In this document: piece after piece, positions 34,887 to 43,495 of the stretch
Layout: every line of letters starts with the position of its first letter
Numbering within the stretch: the first letter of the stretch is position 1
DNA from: JASLZO01 sp965247995
GTDB taxonomy: Bacteria; Chloroflexota; Dehalococcoidia; UBA6926
Assembly: GCA_965247995.1 (NCBI GenBank)
Contig: OZ252041.1
Coordinates: 372,001 to 436,000 of the forward strand
Direction: 5' to 3'
DNA length: 64,000 bases
Position numbers and translations under genes: made by a program
The notes under the pieces: model-generated
Database searches by the model: none
Told to the model about the DNA's origin: nothing
The model's input: only the letters and a program-made list of their open reading frames with translations

Positions 34887-35798
34887 ATGCAGATTGGAAT
34901 GATTGGGTTGGGACGTATGGGGGCAAACATGGCCCAACGTCTGGTCGTTGGTGGGCATCAGGTTGCCGTCTTCGATCCTCGAGTGGAAGCCGTGGACACT
35001 GCCCGGGAACAAGGCGCCACCGGCTCGAGCTCCCTTGCTGACCTCGTCGCCGTCCTCACGCCGCCACGGTGTGTATGGGTCATGGTGCCGGCCGGAGACC
35101 CAACCGAATCTACCGTGTCTGCCCTTTCCGAGATCCTAGAGCCCGGAGACGTGGTCATCGACGGTGGCAACTCGAACTACCGCGAAACGATGCGGCGAGC
35201 CAGCACCCTCCACGAACGAGGAATCGACATGCTCGACGCCGGCACGAGTGGCGGGATCTGGGGCCTGACGGAGGGCTACAGCCTAATGATCGGCGGCGAC
35301 GCGGCTACGTACGCCCGTGTCGAGCCGGTTTTCGCAACTCTTGCCCCCGCATCTGATCGCGGCTTCGGCCATGTCGGGCCGTCCGGAGCAGGCCATTTCG
35401 TCAAGATGGTGCACAACGGCATCGAATACGGGCTCATGCAGGCGTTCGCGGAAGGGTTCGAGCTGCTCCAGGCCAAGGAGGAGTTCGGTTTCGACCTCAA
35501 GAACGTGGGCGAAATCTGGAAGGACGGGAGCGTCATCCGATCGTGGTTACTCGACTTGGCGGTTGGCGCGCTCGAAAAGGATCCTGGCTTGACGTCCATC
35601 CGCGGCTACGTCGCCGATTCAGGTGAAGGACGGTGGACTGTCCAGGAAGCAATCGACCTAGATGTACCCGCGGACATCATCACGCACTCCTTGTTCCGCC
35701 GGTTCCGTTCGCGGCAGGACGACTCCTTCTCAGACCGCATGCTCGCGGCGCTCCGGCAGGAGTTCGGCGGTCACGCAGTGAGGCCGAACACCGAATGA
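34887..35798 (+). CDS. gnd: 6-Phosphogluconate dehydrogenase, NAD-type short form
   Basis: Gnd oxidises and decarboxylates 6-phosphogluconate to ribulose 5-phosphate. The 303 residues have GMIGLGRMGANMAQRL, VVIDGGNSNYRET, DAGTSGGIWGLTEGYSLMIGG, GPSGAGHFVKMVHNGIEYGLMQA and a short C-terminal domain. The length is that of the approximately 300-residue GndA/YqeC type, often NAD-preferring, not the 470-residue NADP form. ATG at 34887 follows GAAGGGG. The last four bases overlap zwf (ATGA). Confidence 0.94.
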   Translation: MQIGMIGLGRMGANMAQRLVVGGHQVAVFDPRVEAVDTAREQGATGSSSLADLVAVLTPPRCVWVMVPAGDPTESTVSALSEILEPGDVVIDGGNSNYRETMRRASTLHERGIDMLDAGTSGGIWGLTEGYSLMIGGDAATYARVEPVFATLAPASDRGFGHVGPSGAGHFVKMVHNGIEYGLMQAFAEGFELLQAKEEFGFDLKNVGEIWKDGSVIRSWLLDLAVGALEKDPGLTSIRGYVADSGEGRWTVQEAIDLDVPADIITHSLFRRFRSRQDDSFSDRMLAALRQEFGGHAVRPNTE

Positions 35799-37312
35799 CA
35801 ACTGAACACCGCCCCACTGGCACCACGTCGGTCGTGATTTTCGGAGCGACCGGAGACCTCGCGAAGCGACGTCTCCTACCTGCATTGTTCAACCTCTGGT
35901 GTAAGGGCAGGCTCCCACGGGATATCTCGGTCGTCGGTTTCTCCCGGACGGACCTCTCCGACCGTGCGTTCCGTGACCTCATGTGGAGCAGCGCGGTTGA
36001 ATTCGGCGAATTAGCCGCACACCGCCGCGATTGGACTGAGTTCGCCGAGCGTCTCTCGTACGTTCGTGGAGACATCTCACGCCCGGCCAACATCGCCGGC
36101 CTCCACGCGCATCTCGGACAAATCGAGGCCGGCACGCAACCCACGAACCGGTTGTACTACCTATCTGTGGCGCCTCACTTGTTTGGCCCGGTCGTCGCCA
36201 ACCTGGGGAGCGAAGGGCTCGCCGAGGAAGCCGGAGGCTGGCGAAGAGTGGTGTTCGAGAAGCCCTTCGGTCGTGACCTTGCCTCGGCTCAAGAGCTCGA
36301 TCGAGCCATCCATGACGTCTTCCAGGAACACCAGATTTACCGGATCGACCATTACCTCGGCAAAGAGACAGTCCAAAATCTGCTCGTCCTCCGGTTTGCG
36401 AACGCAATCTTCGAGCCAATCTGGAATCGGAACTACATCGATAACGTCCAGATTACATTCGCTGAGACCATCGACGTTGGCGATCGCGCCGGGTATTACG
36501 ATGGGTCCGGCGTGATCCGAGACATGATCCAGAACCACTTGCTGCAAGTCTTGAGCCTAGTGGCGATGGAACCACCCACCACGTTGGACGCGGACGCACT
36601 CCGCGACAAGAAGGTCGAAGTGTTACGGGCAGTCCGGCAGTGGAGCCCCAATGAGGCTGCAAGAGCAGCCGTTGGCGCCCAGTATCAGGGCTACCTCGAC
36701 GAATCAGGTGTTCCGCCTAGTTCGAATACCCCTACGTTCGTCGCCATGCGGCTCCACATCGACAATTGGCGATGGCAGGGCGTCCCGTTCTATCTCCGGT
36801 CGGGCAAAGCGATGACGGAGAAAGCGTCGACAGTTGCGATCCGGTTCCGCCGTCCTCCGCACACGATCTTCCCCTTGCCTCAGGGAATGGAGATTCCAAG
36901 AAACGATCTCCTCCTGTGCTTGCAACCGGACGAGGGGATTCACCTCCGGTTCCAGACCAAGGTCCCAGACCAGGGGATGTCCATGCGTACCGCCGATATG
37001 GAGTTCCACTACGGAGAGACCTTCGGTGACCAGGACCTGCCCGAGGCCTACGAGCGGCTCCTCCAAGACGCGCTAGAGGGCGACCCCACCTTGTTCATTC
37101 GTGGGGACCACATCGAGGAGGCGTGGCGCATCGTCGACCCGCTCCTGTACGCTTGGGAACACCTGAGGGACCAATACCCGTTGGTCGACTACCCGCGCGG
37201 TTCTTGGGGACCCGAACGCTCCCAAGTGCTCCTTGCTCGCGACGGCAAAGTGTGGGCCCCGGTCTGTGGCCACTGGGAGTCCGAAGAGACCATCCTTGAG
37301 ATCCGGGACTGA
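35795..37312 (+). CDS. zwf: Glucose-6-phosphate 1-dehydrogenase
   Basis: Zwf makes 6-phosphogluconolactone and NAD(P)H from glucose 6-phosphate. The 505 residues include VVIFGATGDLAKRRLLPALF, VFEKPFGRDL, the active-site RIDHYLGKETVQN, FEPIWNRNYIDNVQI and VPFYLRSGKAM. ATG overlaps the gnd stop; the frame extends upstream inside gnd but that start is not used. Confidence 0.97.
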   Translation: MTTEHRPTGTTSVVIFGATGDLAKRRLLPALFNLWCKGRLPRDISVVGFSRTDLSDRAFRDLMWSSAVEFGELAAHRRDWTEFAERLSYVRGDISRPANIAGLHAHLGQIEAGTQPTNRLYYLSVAPHLFGPVVANLGSEGLAEEAGGWRRVVFEKPFGRDLASAQELDRAIHDVFQEHQIYRIDHYLGKETVQNLLVLRFANAIFEPIWNRNYIDNVQITFAETIDVGDRAGYYDGSGVIRDMIQNHLLQVLSLVAMEPPTTLDADALRDKKVEVLRAVRQWSPNEAARAAVGAQYQGYLDESGVPPSSNTPTFVAMRLHIDNWRWQGVPFYLRSGKAMTEKASTVAIRFRRPPHTIFPLPQGMEIPRNDLLLCLQPDEGIHLRFQTKVPDQGMSMRTADMEFHYGETFGDQDLPEAYERLLQDALEGDPTLFIRGDHIEEAWRIVDPLLYAWEHLRDQYPLVDYPRGSWGPERSQVLLARDGKVWAPVCGHWESEETILEIRD

Positions 37313-38039
37313 CCTTCGCGTCTTTACCGATTCGATAGAACTGGCCAAGTCAGCCGCGGAGCTGATTACCGGGCTCGCCACGGAGCCAGCAAGGGACGCG
37401 GGTCGGCAGTTCGCCGTCGCCCTCTCTGGCGGCCAGACGCCAAGGGACCTGTACGCGGAACTCGCGCGCGTTCCGCGAGTGGATTACACCTCCTGGGAGG
37501 TCTTTTGGGTCGACGAGCGTTGGGTGCCGAAGACCCATACGGACAGCAACTACGGGTTGGTCGACCGCGTATTCCTGTCTAGAGTCCGGATTCCCCCAGA
37601 CCGGGTCCATCCAGTCCCGACGGACGAGGCCTCACCAGAACAGGCTGCCGAGTCGTACGCCGGCGACATCGTTCGAACATTGGGCCCGGTTCCTGTTTTT
37701 GATGTCGTCTTGCTCGGGCTTGGAACGGACGGCCACACCGCCTCGTTATTCCCGGGAACGGCTGCGCTCGGCGAAACGGAGCGAATTGTCGCAGCCAATT
37801 GGGTGTCGGAGATCAGCGCCCACCGCGTCACCATGACCTTCCCGACCCTCAATCGAGCACGCCACGTGATCCTCCTAGTTTCCGGTCGCGAGAAGGCAGG
37901 AATCGTCCAGCGCGTGCTGGATCCCACCACCAATTCGCATACGCCCGCCGCCGCAGTGCGGCCGTATGCTGGGACTCTGCATTGGTTGCTGGACAAAGAC
38001 GCTGCGAGCCAGCTGACGGAGAGCGTTAAGCAACCGTAG
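37296..38039 (+). CDS. pgl: 6-Phosphogluconolactonase
   Basis: Pgl hydrolyses the lactone made by Zwf. The 247 residues show FAVALSGGQTPRDLYAELA, EVFWVDERWVP with the conserved acidic residues, SNYGLVDRVFL and LGLGTDGHTASLFPG. The TTG at 37296 lies behind GAAGAG and inside the last 17 bases of zwf, so the two are coupled. gnd, zwf and pgl thus form one oxidative pentose phosphate operon. Confidence 0.93.
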   Translation: MRSGTDLRVFTDSIELAKSAAELITGLATEPARDAGRQFAVALSGGQTPRDLYAELARVPRVDYTSWEVFWVDERWVPKTHTDSNYGLVDRVFLSRVRIPPDRVHPVPTDEASPEQAAESYAGDIVRTLGPVPVFDVVLLGLGTDGHTASLFPGTAALGETERIVAANWVSEISAHRVTMTFPTLNRARHVILLVSGREKAGIVQRVLDPTTNSHTPAAAVRPYAGTLHWLLDKDAASQLTESVKQP

Positions 38040-38088
38040 CCTGAGTCGATTTCCGACCGACCTTTTCGAGACGATACGGTTCGGGCGG

Positions 38089-38316
38089 TTACATCCAGAC
38101 GCAGGTCACCGTGCTGGTCACGCCGGGAACCGGCCTGATCTTCGACCGGAGCAATGCCGTCAGATCTTCGTTCGTACCCGCCTCGAGCTCCACGATGACG
38201 TCGTAGGGGCCTAAGACCTCGTGGACCATAGCGCCACCGATCGCCCGCATTCGCTCCACGACTTCTCCCGTGCGGGCCGGATCCACGTTCAACATCACAT
38301 AGGCGTTCGCAGCCAT
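38089..38316 (-). CDS. Stand-alone Lrp/AsnC-type effector (RAM) domain
   Basis: The 75 residues are one ACT-like RAM domain of the Lrp/AsnC family (AYVMLNVDPARTGEVVERMRAIGG, GPYDVIVELEAG, RPVPGVTSTVTCVW) without the DNA-binding half. Such proteins bind amino acids and may pair with full Lrp regulators. The ATG at 38316 follows GGGAGGGA; a longer frame upstream is not needed. It lies between pgl and the tRNA. Confidence 0.82.
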   Translation of the reverse strand: MAANAYVMLNVDPARTGEVVERMRAIGGAMVHEVLGPYDVIVELEAGTNEDLTALLRSKIRPVPGVTSTVTCVWM

Positions 38317-38440
38317 CAGTCCCTCCCAACGATTCGATGCGTCTGCGTTCAGGCTACAGCCAATCGCGCATGGACGTAACTGCCAAATCCGGACGCGGAC
38401 CACTGCTGCGGAGATCTTCGTAGCAGTAAGGCAGTGATGC

Positions 38441-38517
38441 TGGTAGCGCGTACGGGATTCGAACCCGTGATCTCCGCCTTGAGAGGGCGGTGTCCTTGGC
38501 CACTAGACGAACGCGCC
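38441..38517 (-). tRNA. tRNA-Glu (anticodon CTC), CCA encoded
   Basis: The minus strand folds into a full cloverleaf: acceptor GGCGCGT/ACGCGCT, D stem GTC/GAC, anticodon stem CCGCC/GGCGG with loop CTCTCAA (anticodon CTC, reading GAG), variable AGATC and T stem ACGGG/CCCGT with loop TTCGAAT. A73 and CCA are in the gene. The terminal pair is G1-U72, which is unusual. The body matches bacterial tRNA-Glu. Confidence 0.97.
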
Positions 38518-38548
38518 GTTGGAAAACAGGTCATCCATCGACATTTCT

Positions 38549-38554
38549 ATTATA
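38549..38554 (-). promoter_or_regulatory. -10 box for tRNA-Glu
   Basis: A perfect TATAAT on the minus strand, 31 bases upstream of the tRNA 5' end. The -35 region is weak. Confidence 0.5.
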
Positions 38555-38583
38555 CGAGCAAGCTCCTCAAGGCTGCCCTGTTG

Positions 38584-38612
38584 TTGCGAGCGCGTCGGTC
38601 GCTCGCCATAAT
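38584..38612 (+). promoter_or_regulatory. Promoter with palindromic operator for the acyl-CoA dehydrogenase
   Basis: TTGCGA (38584-38589), 17 bases, then CATAAT (38607-38612). The spacer is occupied by a perfect inverted repeat GCGAGCG/CGCTCGC (38586-38592 and 38600-38606, 7-base centre). A repressor bound there would block the promoter. Confidence 0.45.
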
Positions 38613-38655
38613 GGCGCCACCTAGCTAACCCGCTCGGTTTTGGGGGGTCATCAAT

Positions 38656-39864
38656 ATGGATTTTCGCCTCGACACACAAGATCAGGTGCTCCAGGACGAA
38701 GCACGACAGTTCGTCCGCCAGGAGTGGCACCCGTTCCACCGCAGCAAGAATTGGGACGAGATGGGGTTGCTCTCGCCGTTCCACGCCGACCCGGATGCGC
38801 TAGCCGCTGCAAGGGAGTTCGCGAAGAAGCTCGTAGCCAGAGGGTGGTACACCATGCACTGGCCCGCCGAGTACGGCGGCAAGGATGCATCGATCACCGC
38901 TCAACTCGCCTTCCGCGAAGGCATGGCGTACGAGGGTGCGCCCGCCTCACTCGGCGGAGGATTGGTAGCGCCGGTCCTGATGATCCACGGCACCGACTGG
39001 CAGAAGGACGAGTTCCTTCCGAAGCTCGCGAGCGCAGACATCGACTTCGCACAGGGATTCTCTGAGCCAAACGCCGGCTCGGACCTCGCCAGTCTGCAGA
39101 CGCGCGCTGTTCGCGATGGCGACGACTACGTCATCAACGGCCAGAAGATCTGGACGTCCGGCGCCCACTACGGCGAGTGGTACCACGTGCTCGTGCGCAC
39201 CGATCCGGAGGCGCCGAAGCACCGTGGCATCAGCTACGTCATGATGCAGCTCCGGGACGAAGGGAAGCTGACCGAGGGCATCACGTTGCGGCCCCTCATC
39301 GACATGACGGGCACGCGTCGCTGGAGCGAGGTCTTCTTCGACAACGTCCGCGTTCCCACCCGAAACCTCATCGGCGAGGAGAACCGCGGCTGGTACGCGG
39401 CGATGACGACGCTTTCGTTCGAGCGCTCCGGCATCGAGACGGCTGCCCGTTACCTCGGTGAGTTGGAAGTGTTCCTCAACCAGCTTCGGCGCACCAAGTT
39501 CAACAGCACGAACGTCCTCGACGACCCGATCGTGCGCCACAGGCTGGCCGACCTGCGACTTGAGCTCGAGACCCGTCGCATGCTTTCCTATCGCGTGGCG
39601 TTCATGCAGAGCAAAGGCGACCTCCCAGTCAAGGAGGGGTCAATGGGCAAGGCATGGGGCGACATGCTCGGCAAAAAAGTGCCAGCGCTCTTCGCGTCCA
39701 TCCTCCAGGAGTACGGCCGCTTAGGTCTCGGCGAGAAGCGCGCAAGGATGGGCGGCCACGTCGGCCATCGGTATGCCGCGATGCACGGGTCCGGGATCGG
39801 CGGCGGCGCCACCGAGATCCAGCGCAATATCATCGCCCAACGTGGGCTGGGGCTTCCACGCTAG
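38656..39864 (+). CDS. Acyl-CoA dehydrogenase
   Basis: A 402-residue FAD enzyme that introduces a double bond next to an acyl-CoA carbonyl. It has QGFSEPNAGSDLASLQTRA and the FAD segment VINGQKIWTSGAHYGEWYHVLVRTD, the end of the C-terminal helix GSGIGGGATEIQRNIIAQRGLGLPR, and the N-terminal helical domain. The ATG follows GGGGGG. The exact acyl substrate is unknown; many relatives of this branch act on branched or aromatic acyl-CoAs. It is monocistronic, between a palindromic promoter and a strong hairpin. Confidence 0.92.
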   Translation: MDFRLDTQDQVLQDEARQFVRQEWHPFHRSKNWDEMGLLSPFHADPDALAAAREFAKKLVARGWYTMHWPAEYGGKDASITAQLAFREGMAYEGAPASLGGGLVAPVLMIHGTDWQKDEFLPKLASADIDFAQGFSEPNAGSDLASLQTRAVRDGDDYVINGQKIWTSGAHYGEWYHVLVRTDPEAPKHRGISYVMMQLRDEGKLTEGITLRPLIDMTGTRRWSEVFFDNVRVPTRNLIGEENRGWYAAMTTLSFERSGIETAARYLGELEVFLNQLRRTKFNSTNVLDDPIVRHRLADLRLELETRRMLSYRVAFMQSKGDLPVKEGSMGKAWGDMLGKKVPALFASILQEYGRLGLGEKRARMGGHVGHRYAAMHGSGIGGGATEIQRNIIAQRGLGLPR

Positions 39865-39904
39865 ACGATCACCACCAGCGATCGTCTGCAACAGACGAAA
39901 CGTA

Positions 39905-39934
39905 GAAGAGGCCTCCCAAATGGGAGGCCTCTTC
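39905..39934. terminator. Bidirectional hairpin between acyl-CoA dehydrogenase and minus operon
   Basis: A perfect 13-base-pair stem GAAGAGGCCTCCC / GGGAGGCCTCTTC with AAAT loop lies between two converging genes. There is no U tract on either side, so it may act as a bidirectional terminator or mRNA stabiliser. A smaller hairpin CGTCTG-CAA-CAGACG is at 39883-39897. Confidence 0.6.
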
Positions 39935-39977
39935 GTATATCCGAGGTTCGACTAAGACCGACCCGGTTACGCGACGC

Positions 39978-40370
39978 CTACGCTCTCCGCCTCCGCAGAA
40001 ACTCGGAGATGATCGGCCGTAGCGCGTAAAAGCCCAGGAAGAGCAGTAGGCCCATCGCCCCGAACCGGAATCCCGCCGGTCCCATGATCCGGAATGCCAC
40101 GAAGAGTAGGACGCTCGCGAGCGCCAAAAGCATGAACCCTTGGAGCGTCTGCACCAGTCCGGGCGACAGAGACCAAGACGAGGGATAGCGCCTGGGAGCT
40201 TGCCTGCGTGCGGGACCCGGCTCCTCGCCCTTCTCTCTCAGAATCTCCTCGATCTCATCCTCGATAGAGTGATGCTCCGACCCCGAGTTGTCGGCAGGCC
40301 CGTGGGACGCGTTCGGATCCCCGCCCCCCACCGGCCGCTCATCGTCCTGACGGTCTCGTTCGTCAGCCAC
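39978..40370 (-). CDS. Small membrane protein with acidic N-terminus, function unknown
   Basis: 130 residues: an acidic, Asp/Glu/Gly-rich N-terminal half and two membrane helices (QTLQGFMLLALASVLLFVAF and FRFGAMGLLLFLGFYALRP), then a basic tail. It begins 12 bases after the HAD gene stop and is likely the last gene of the glcF-prmA-HAD unit. No family recognised. Confidence 0.6.
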   Translation of the reverse strand: MADERDRQDDERPVGGGDPNASHGPADNSGSEHHSIEDEIEEILREKGEEPGPARRQAPRRYPSSWSLSPGLVQTLQGFMLLALASVLLFVAFRIMGPAGFRFGAMGLLLFLGFYALRPIISEFLRRRRA

Positions 40371-40382
40371 CGTTCGACTCCT

Positions 40383-41087
40383 TCATGCCGGGAGCCAACT
40401 GTGGTCACGGATAAGTGTTGGGAGTCCTGTAACATCGGCCAACACGAAGTCCGGCCGCGGCTTTGCGGGCAACGGGAACGGGTAGTCTCGCTCGATGAGC
40501 GCGCAAGTCATTCCGACGTTCTTGGCTCCTCTGATGTCGAACTCCGGTCTGTCACCAGCGTACACCGCGCTGTTTGATTCGACTTGCAGCGACCGGAAGG
40601 CAGCCATGAACAGCTCTCGCGCGGGTTTGTCGTGTCCAACCTCGCCTGAAACGATAATCGAGTCGAAGTCGTCACCGATGCCAAGCCGGTCGATCTTCGT
40701 CCGTTGAAGTTCGGACGGGCCGTTGGTTATGAGGCCGATCTTCACACGTTCCCGCAGCCATGCAAGCGTTTCCCGCGCCCCGTCGACGAGCGTTAAGTTC
40801 TCGAAGAGTACATCGTTGTATCGAGTCCGTACTGCACTCAGCTGATCGTCGTTTAGTCCAAGGGCTTCCTGTATTCGTTGCAACCGATTCAACTTGCCCG
40901 ATGCCTCATCGGCCAGCGGGTCCCAGGCGACCGCCTCCCTGAGCACCGAATCCAATCGGTCCGAAGCGATCCGGCCATCCAGGAGGTCCCCAACTGCGGC
41001 CAACCGAATCGGTGTCAACCCTTCCGTATCGCAGAGCGTGTCGTCCAGGTCCAGGAAGACTGCCCGCAACCCGCCAGCGGCGATCAT
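40383..41087 (-). CDS. HAD-superfamily hydrolase
   Basis: A 234-residue phosphatase fold with motif I DLDDTLCDTEG, motif II in LITNGPSELQ, motif III lysine in HDKPAREL and motif IV AGDRPEFDIRGAK. This is the class that includes phosphoglycolate phosphatase and YjjG-like nucleotidases. Next to glcF, a phosphoglycolate phosphatase role is attractive but unproven. Its ATG overlaps the prmA stop. Confidence 0.85.
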   Translation of the reverse strand: MIAAGGLRAVFLDLDDTLCDTEGLTPIRLAAVGDLLDGRIASDRLDSVLREAVAWDPLADEASGKLNRLQRIQEALGLNDDQLSAVRTRYNDVLFENLTLVDGARETLAWLRERVKIGLITNGPSELQRTKIDRLGIGDDFDSIIVSGEVGHDKPARELFMAAFRSLQVESNSAVYAGDRPEFDIRGAKNVGMTCALIERDYPFPLPAKPRPDFVLADVTGLPTLIRDHSWLPA

Positions 41088-42058
41088 CGGTCGATCCTCG
41101 CCCCAGTTGGCGCGCAGATGACCGCACGCCAGTCGCCCTCGGACACCGCATCGATCAACCGGAATCCCGAGGTCGTTAGCGCATCAACGGCCTCCGTGAA
41201 CCGGCCAGCAATGATCCCCGAACCGATGAGGGTCCCAGATTGGGACACCGCTTCCGAAAGCGCAGTTGCCTGATCGGCGATGACGTCCGCCGTAATGTTA
41301 GCCACGACGAGGTCAAAACCACCCCCAACGTCCGCGGTTCCTGTCCGTACCAGTGCCCCCTTCGCCGACGCCACGAGGCTCCCCTCGACGACGGTGACAG
41401 TCCCGTCTTCGACCGCGTTTGCTGCCACGTTCTCCCGAGCCACGCGGACGGCGACTGGATCGATTTCCACGCCCACCACTCGACCCGCTCCCAGCTTCGA
41501 CGCAACGATTGCGAGGATTCCTGATCCGGTGCCGACGTCCAAGACGTTCATCCCCCGAACAACTCGCCGCTCCAATTCGCGAACGCACAACCGTGTGGTT
41601 GGATGCAGTCCAGTCCCAAACGCCATCCCGGGATCGAGTCGGACCACGATGTCCTCGGGTTCCGGTTCGTATTGGCGCCACGTCGGAACAACCACCGTGC
41701 GGGACCCTGGACGGTGCGGGTGAAAGTGTTCCTTCCAGGCGGACTCCCAATCCTCGTCGGCCACCTCTCGTTCCATGAGTGGGCTGCGCAGCGGACGGAT
41801 CATCGCGAGATATCCCAGGCCGTCGGTAATCTGCTGCCTCGTCTGTTCCATGCTCGTAGTGGCAGCCTCATCCTCGGCCGGAATGAACGTCGCGACACGT
41901 ACCAGGCGGTCGCTCCCAAACTCTTGCGGACCAAACAGATCGTCTGGCAGATCGATTTCCTCGACCGAAACGCCGCCACGGCCGACGCGATTGAACAGGT
42001 CGGCCACCGACTCCGCCGACTCCGCGTCGGCTTTCACGCTGAACTCGATCCAACGCAT
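41084..42058 (-). CDS. prmA: Ribosomal protein L11 methyltransferase
   Basis: PrmA trimethylates L11. The 324 residues have the N-terminal substrate domain starting MRWIEFSVKADAES, then DPGMAFGTGLHPTTRLCVRELE and the SAM motif VLDVGTGSGILAIVASKLGA, and LVVANITADVIADQA. The ATG at 42058 aligns with the family; there is no ribosome site, and the 10-base gap after glcF suggests coupled translation. Confidence 0.9.
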   Translation of the reverse strand: MRWIEFSVKADAESAESVADLFNRVGRGGVSVEEIDLPDDLFGPQEFGSDRLVRVATFIPAEDEAATTSMEQTRQQITDGLGYLAMIRPLRSPLMEREVADEDWESAWKEHFHPHRPGSRTVVVPTWRQYEPEPEDIVVRLDPGMAFGTGLHPTTRLCVRELERRVVRGMNVLDVGTGSGILAIVASKLGAGRVVGVEIDPVAVRVARENVAANAVEDGTVTVVEGSLVASAKGALVRTGTADVGGGFDLVVANITADVIADQATALSEAVSQSGTLIGSGIIAGRFTEAVDALTTSGFRLIDAVSEGDWRAVICAPTGARIDR

Positions 42059-42068
42059 TCGCGTGTGC

Positions 42069-43370
42069 TTACCCAGTGTCGGGCGCGCGTGCAGCATGCT
42101 GCGCGCGCGCCAGTACCTCGAGCACATGGCAGACCGATACGTTCCGGTCCTCGAGGTGAGCCATGAGTTGCAGGTGGCACCCAGGGTTCGCTGTCAAAAC
42201 AGCACGCGCACCGGTCGCGACGACGTTCGCAGCCTTCCGCGACCCCAACTTGCTGCCCATGTCTGTATTCAGGATGTTGTACATCCCTGCGCTGCCGCAG
42301 CACACGTCGGCTTCTTGCATCTCCGTGAGACGTAGGCCCGGAACTTGCGTGAGCAATGCGCGCGGCTGTTCGCGAATCCCCTGCGTGTGGACCAAGTGAC
42401 ATGGGTCTTGCAACGTCACGTCCATTGGCACCGGCCCCATGGGAGGCGGTGGCGCGGAAGCGGCAAGTTCGAGGGTTTCACGGACGCGGCCGGCGAATTC
42501 ATCGGCCGCGTCCGCATACGCCTTGTCCTCAGCCAACAAGTGGCCGTAATCCTTCATGAACGAGGCGCACCCCGCCGCGTCCACACTGATGACCCCGTTC
42601 GTCTCTTTGAGACCATCGATGTTCTCTCTGGCCAGCCGACGAGCATCACCGAGGAGCCCCGAGTGCGCCTGAACTGCACCGCAACAGCCTTGGTCCTTCG
42701 GCGCCGAGACGACGAATCCTCGCGCCGTCAGCACCTCTACTTGCGCCTCGTGTACCTGGGGGAACATCACTCGCATCACGCATCCGTTGAAGAGCACCGC
42801 GGTACCGGCATCGTCCGTTCCCCAATCGCGCTCCCACTGTTGGCCGCGCGCAACGAAGGAACGCCGTCGGACCGGGGACGCCAACCTCATCACGGCTGTT
42901 AACCGAACAGCGCGCGTCACCCGTGCAATCCCGAAACCTGCGCGCCGTGCGACGCCGGCCGATCTCGCGAAAAAGCTCAGTAGCCGTTTGCGTGCCATCA
43001 CGCCGAGGAACACCGACACGAACGCTCGCCGCCAACGGCGCCGTTCGAGCAGTACTTCGCGAAACACCAATCCCAGGGGCTCCATCTGGAATCCAGAGGG
43101 ACAGATCGCTGAACACGCGTCACACAGAAGGCAGCTATCTAGGTGCAGCCCGATGTCGGGCGTGAGTTCGACAGCGCCTTCCGTAATCGCGCGGGCCATT
43201 GCGATCCTGCCCCGCGGCGATTCCTCTTCGAGCTGCGTTTCCTTGTACGTCGGGCACACGCTGAGGCACAAGCCGCATCGGATGCACGCCTCCATGTTCG
43301 CCGTTTGGAGGCGCAATCGGTCGGCGATGTCGCCAAGCGGTCCGACGGTGCGCGCTGAGTTCTCAGGCAT
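42069..43370 (-). CDS. glcF: Glycolate oxidase iron-sulfur subunit (GlcF-like)
   Basis: A 433-residue protein with two 4Fe-4S ferredoxin motifs, CIRCGLCLSVCP (C29, C32, C35, C39) and CLLCDACSAICP (C80, C83, C86, C90), and two CCG domains (QGCCGAVQAHSG and VCCGSAGMYN). This is the GlcF/GlpC type that passes electrons from a flavin subunit to the quinone pool. No GlcD or GlcE is in the window, so its partner is elsewhere, or the substrate differs (lactate, glycerol 3-phosphate). ATG start without ribosome site; see the promoter entry. Confidence 0.88.
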   Translation of the reverse strand: MPENSARTVGPLGDIADRLRLQTANMEACIRCGLCLSVCPTYKETQLEEESPRGRIAMARAITEGAVELTPDIGLHLDSCLLCDACSAICPSGFQMEPLGLVFREVLLERRRWRRAFVSVFLGVMARKRLLSFFARSAGVARRAGFGIARVTRAVRLTAVMRLASPVRRRSFVARGQQWERDWGTDDAGTAVLFNGCVMRVMFPQVHEAQVEVLTARGFVVSAPKDQGCCGAVQAHSGLLGDARRLARENIDGLKETNGVISVDAAGCASFMKDYGHLLAEDKAYADAADEFAGRVRETLELAASAPPPPMGPVPMDVTLQDPCHLVHTQGIREQPRALLTQVPGLRLTEMQEADVCCGSAGMYNILNTDMGSKLGSRKAANVVATGARAVLTANPGCHLQLMAHLEDRNVSVCHVLEVLARAQHAARAPDTG

Positions 43371-43378
43371 GGGACTGG

Positions 43379-43384
43379 ATTATA
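43379..43384 (-). promoter_or_regulatory. -10 box placing the glcF mRNA start at its ATG (leaderless)
   Basis: A perfect TATAAT lies on the minus strand, ending only 9 bases before the glcF ATG, so the transcript would start at or within two bases of the start codon. No ribosome site is present. Confidence 0.45.
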
Positions 43385-43495
43385 CGAACGGGGGCGCACC
43401 GTCCGTCAGCGACGGACCCCCATCTTGAGCCCTTCGCGAGGGATCAACGGAACAAGCTATCGACGACGATGTAGTCGGAACCGCGGTCCCTACGA

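Noticed and set aside
37550..38329. 259-codon open frame on the minus strand
   Set aside because: Antisense to pgl and to the Lrp-like gene's promoter side; no motifs.
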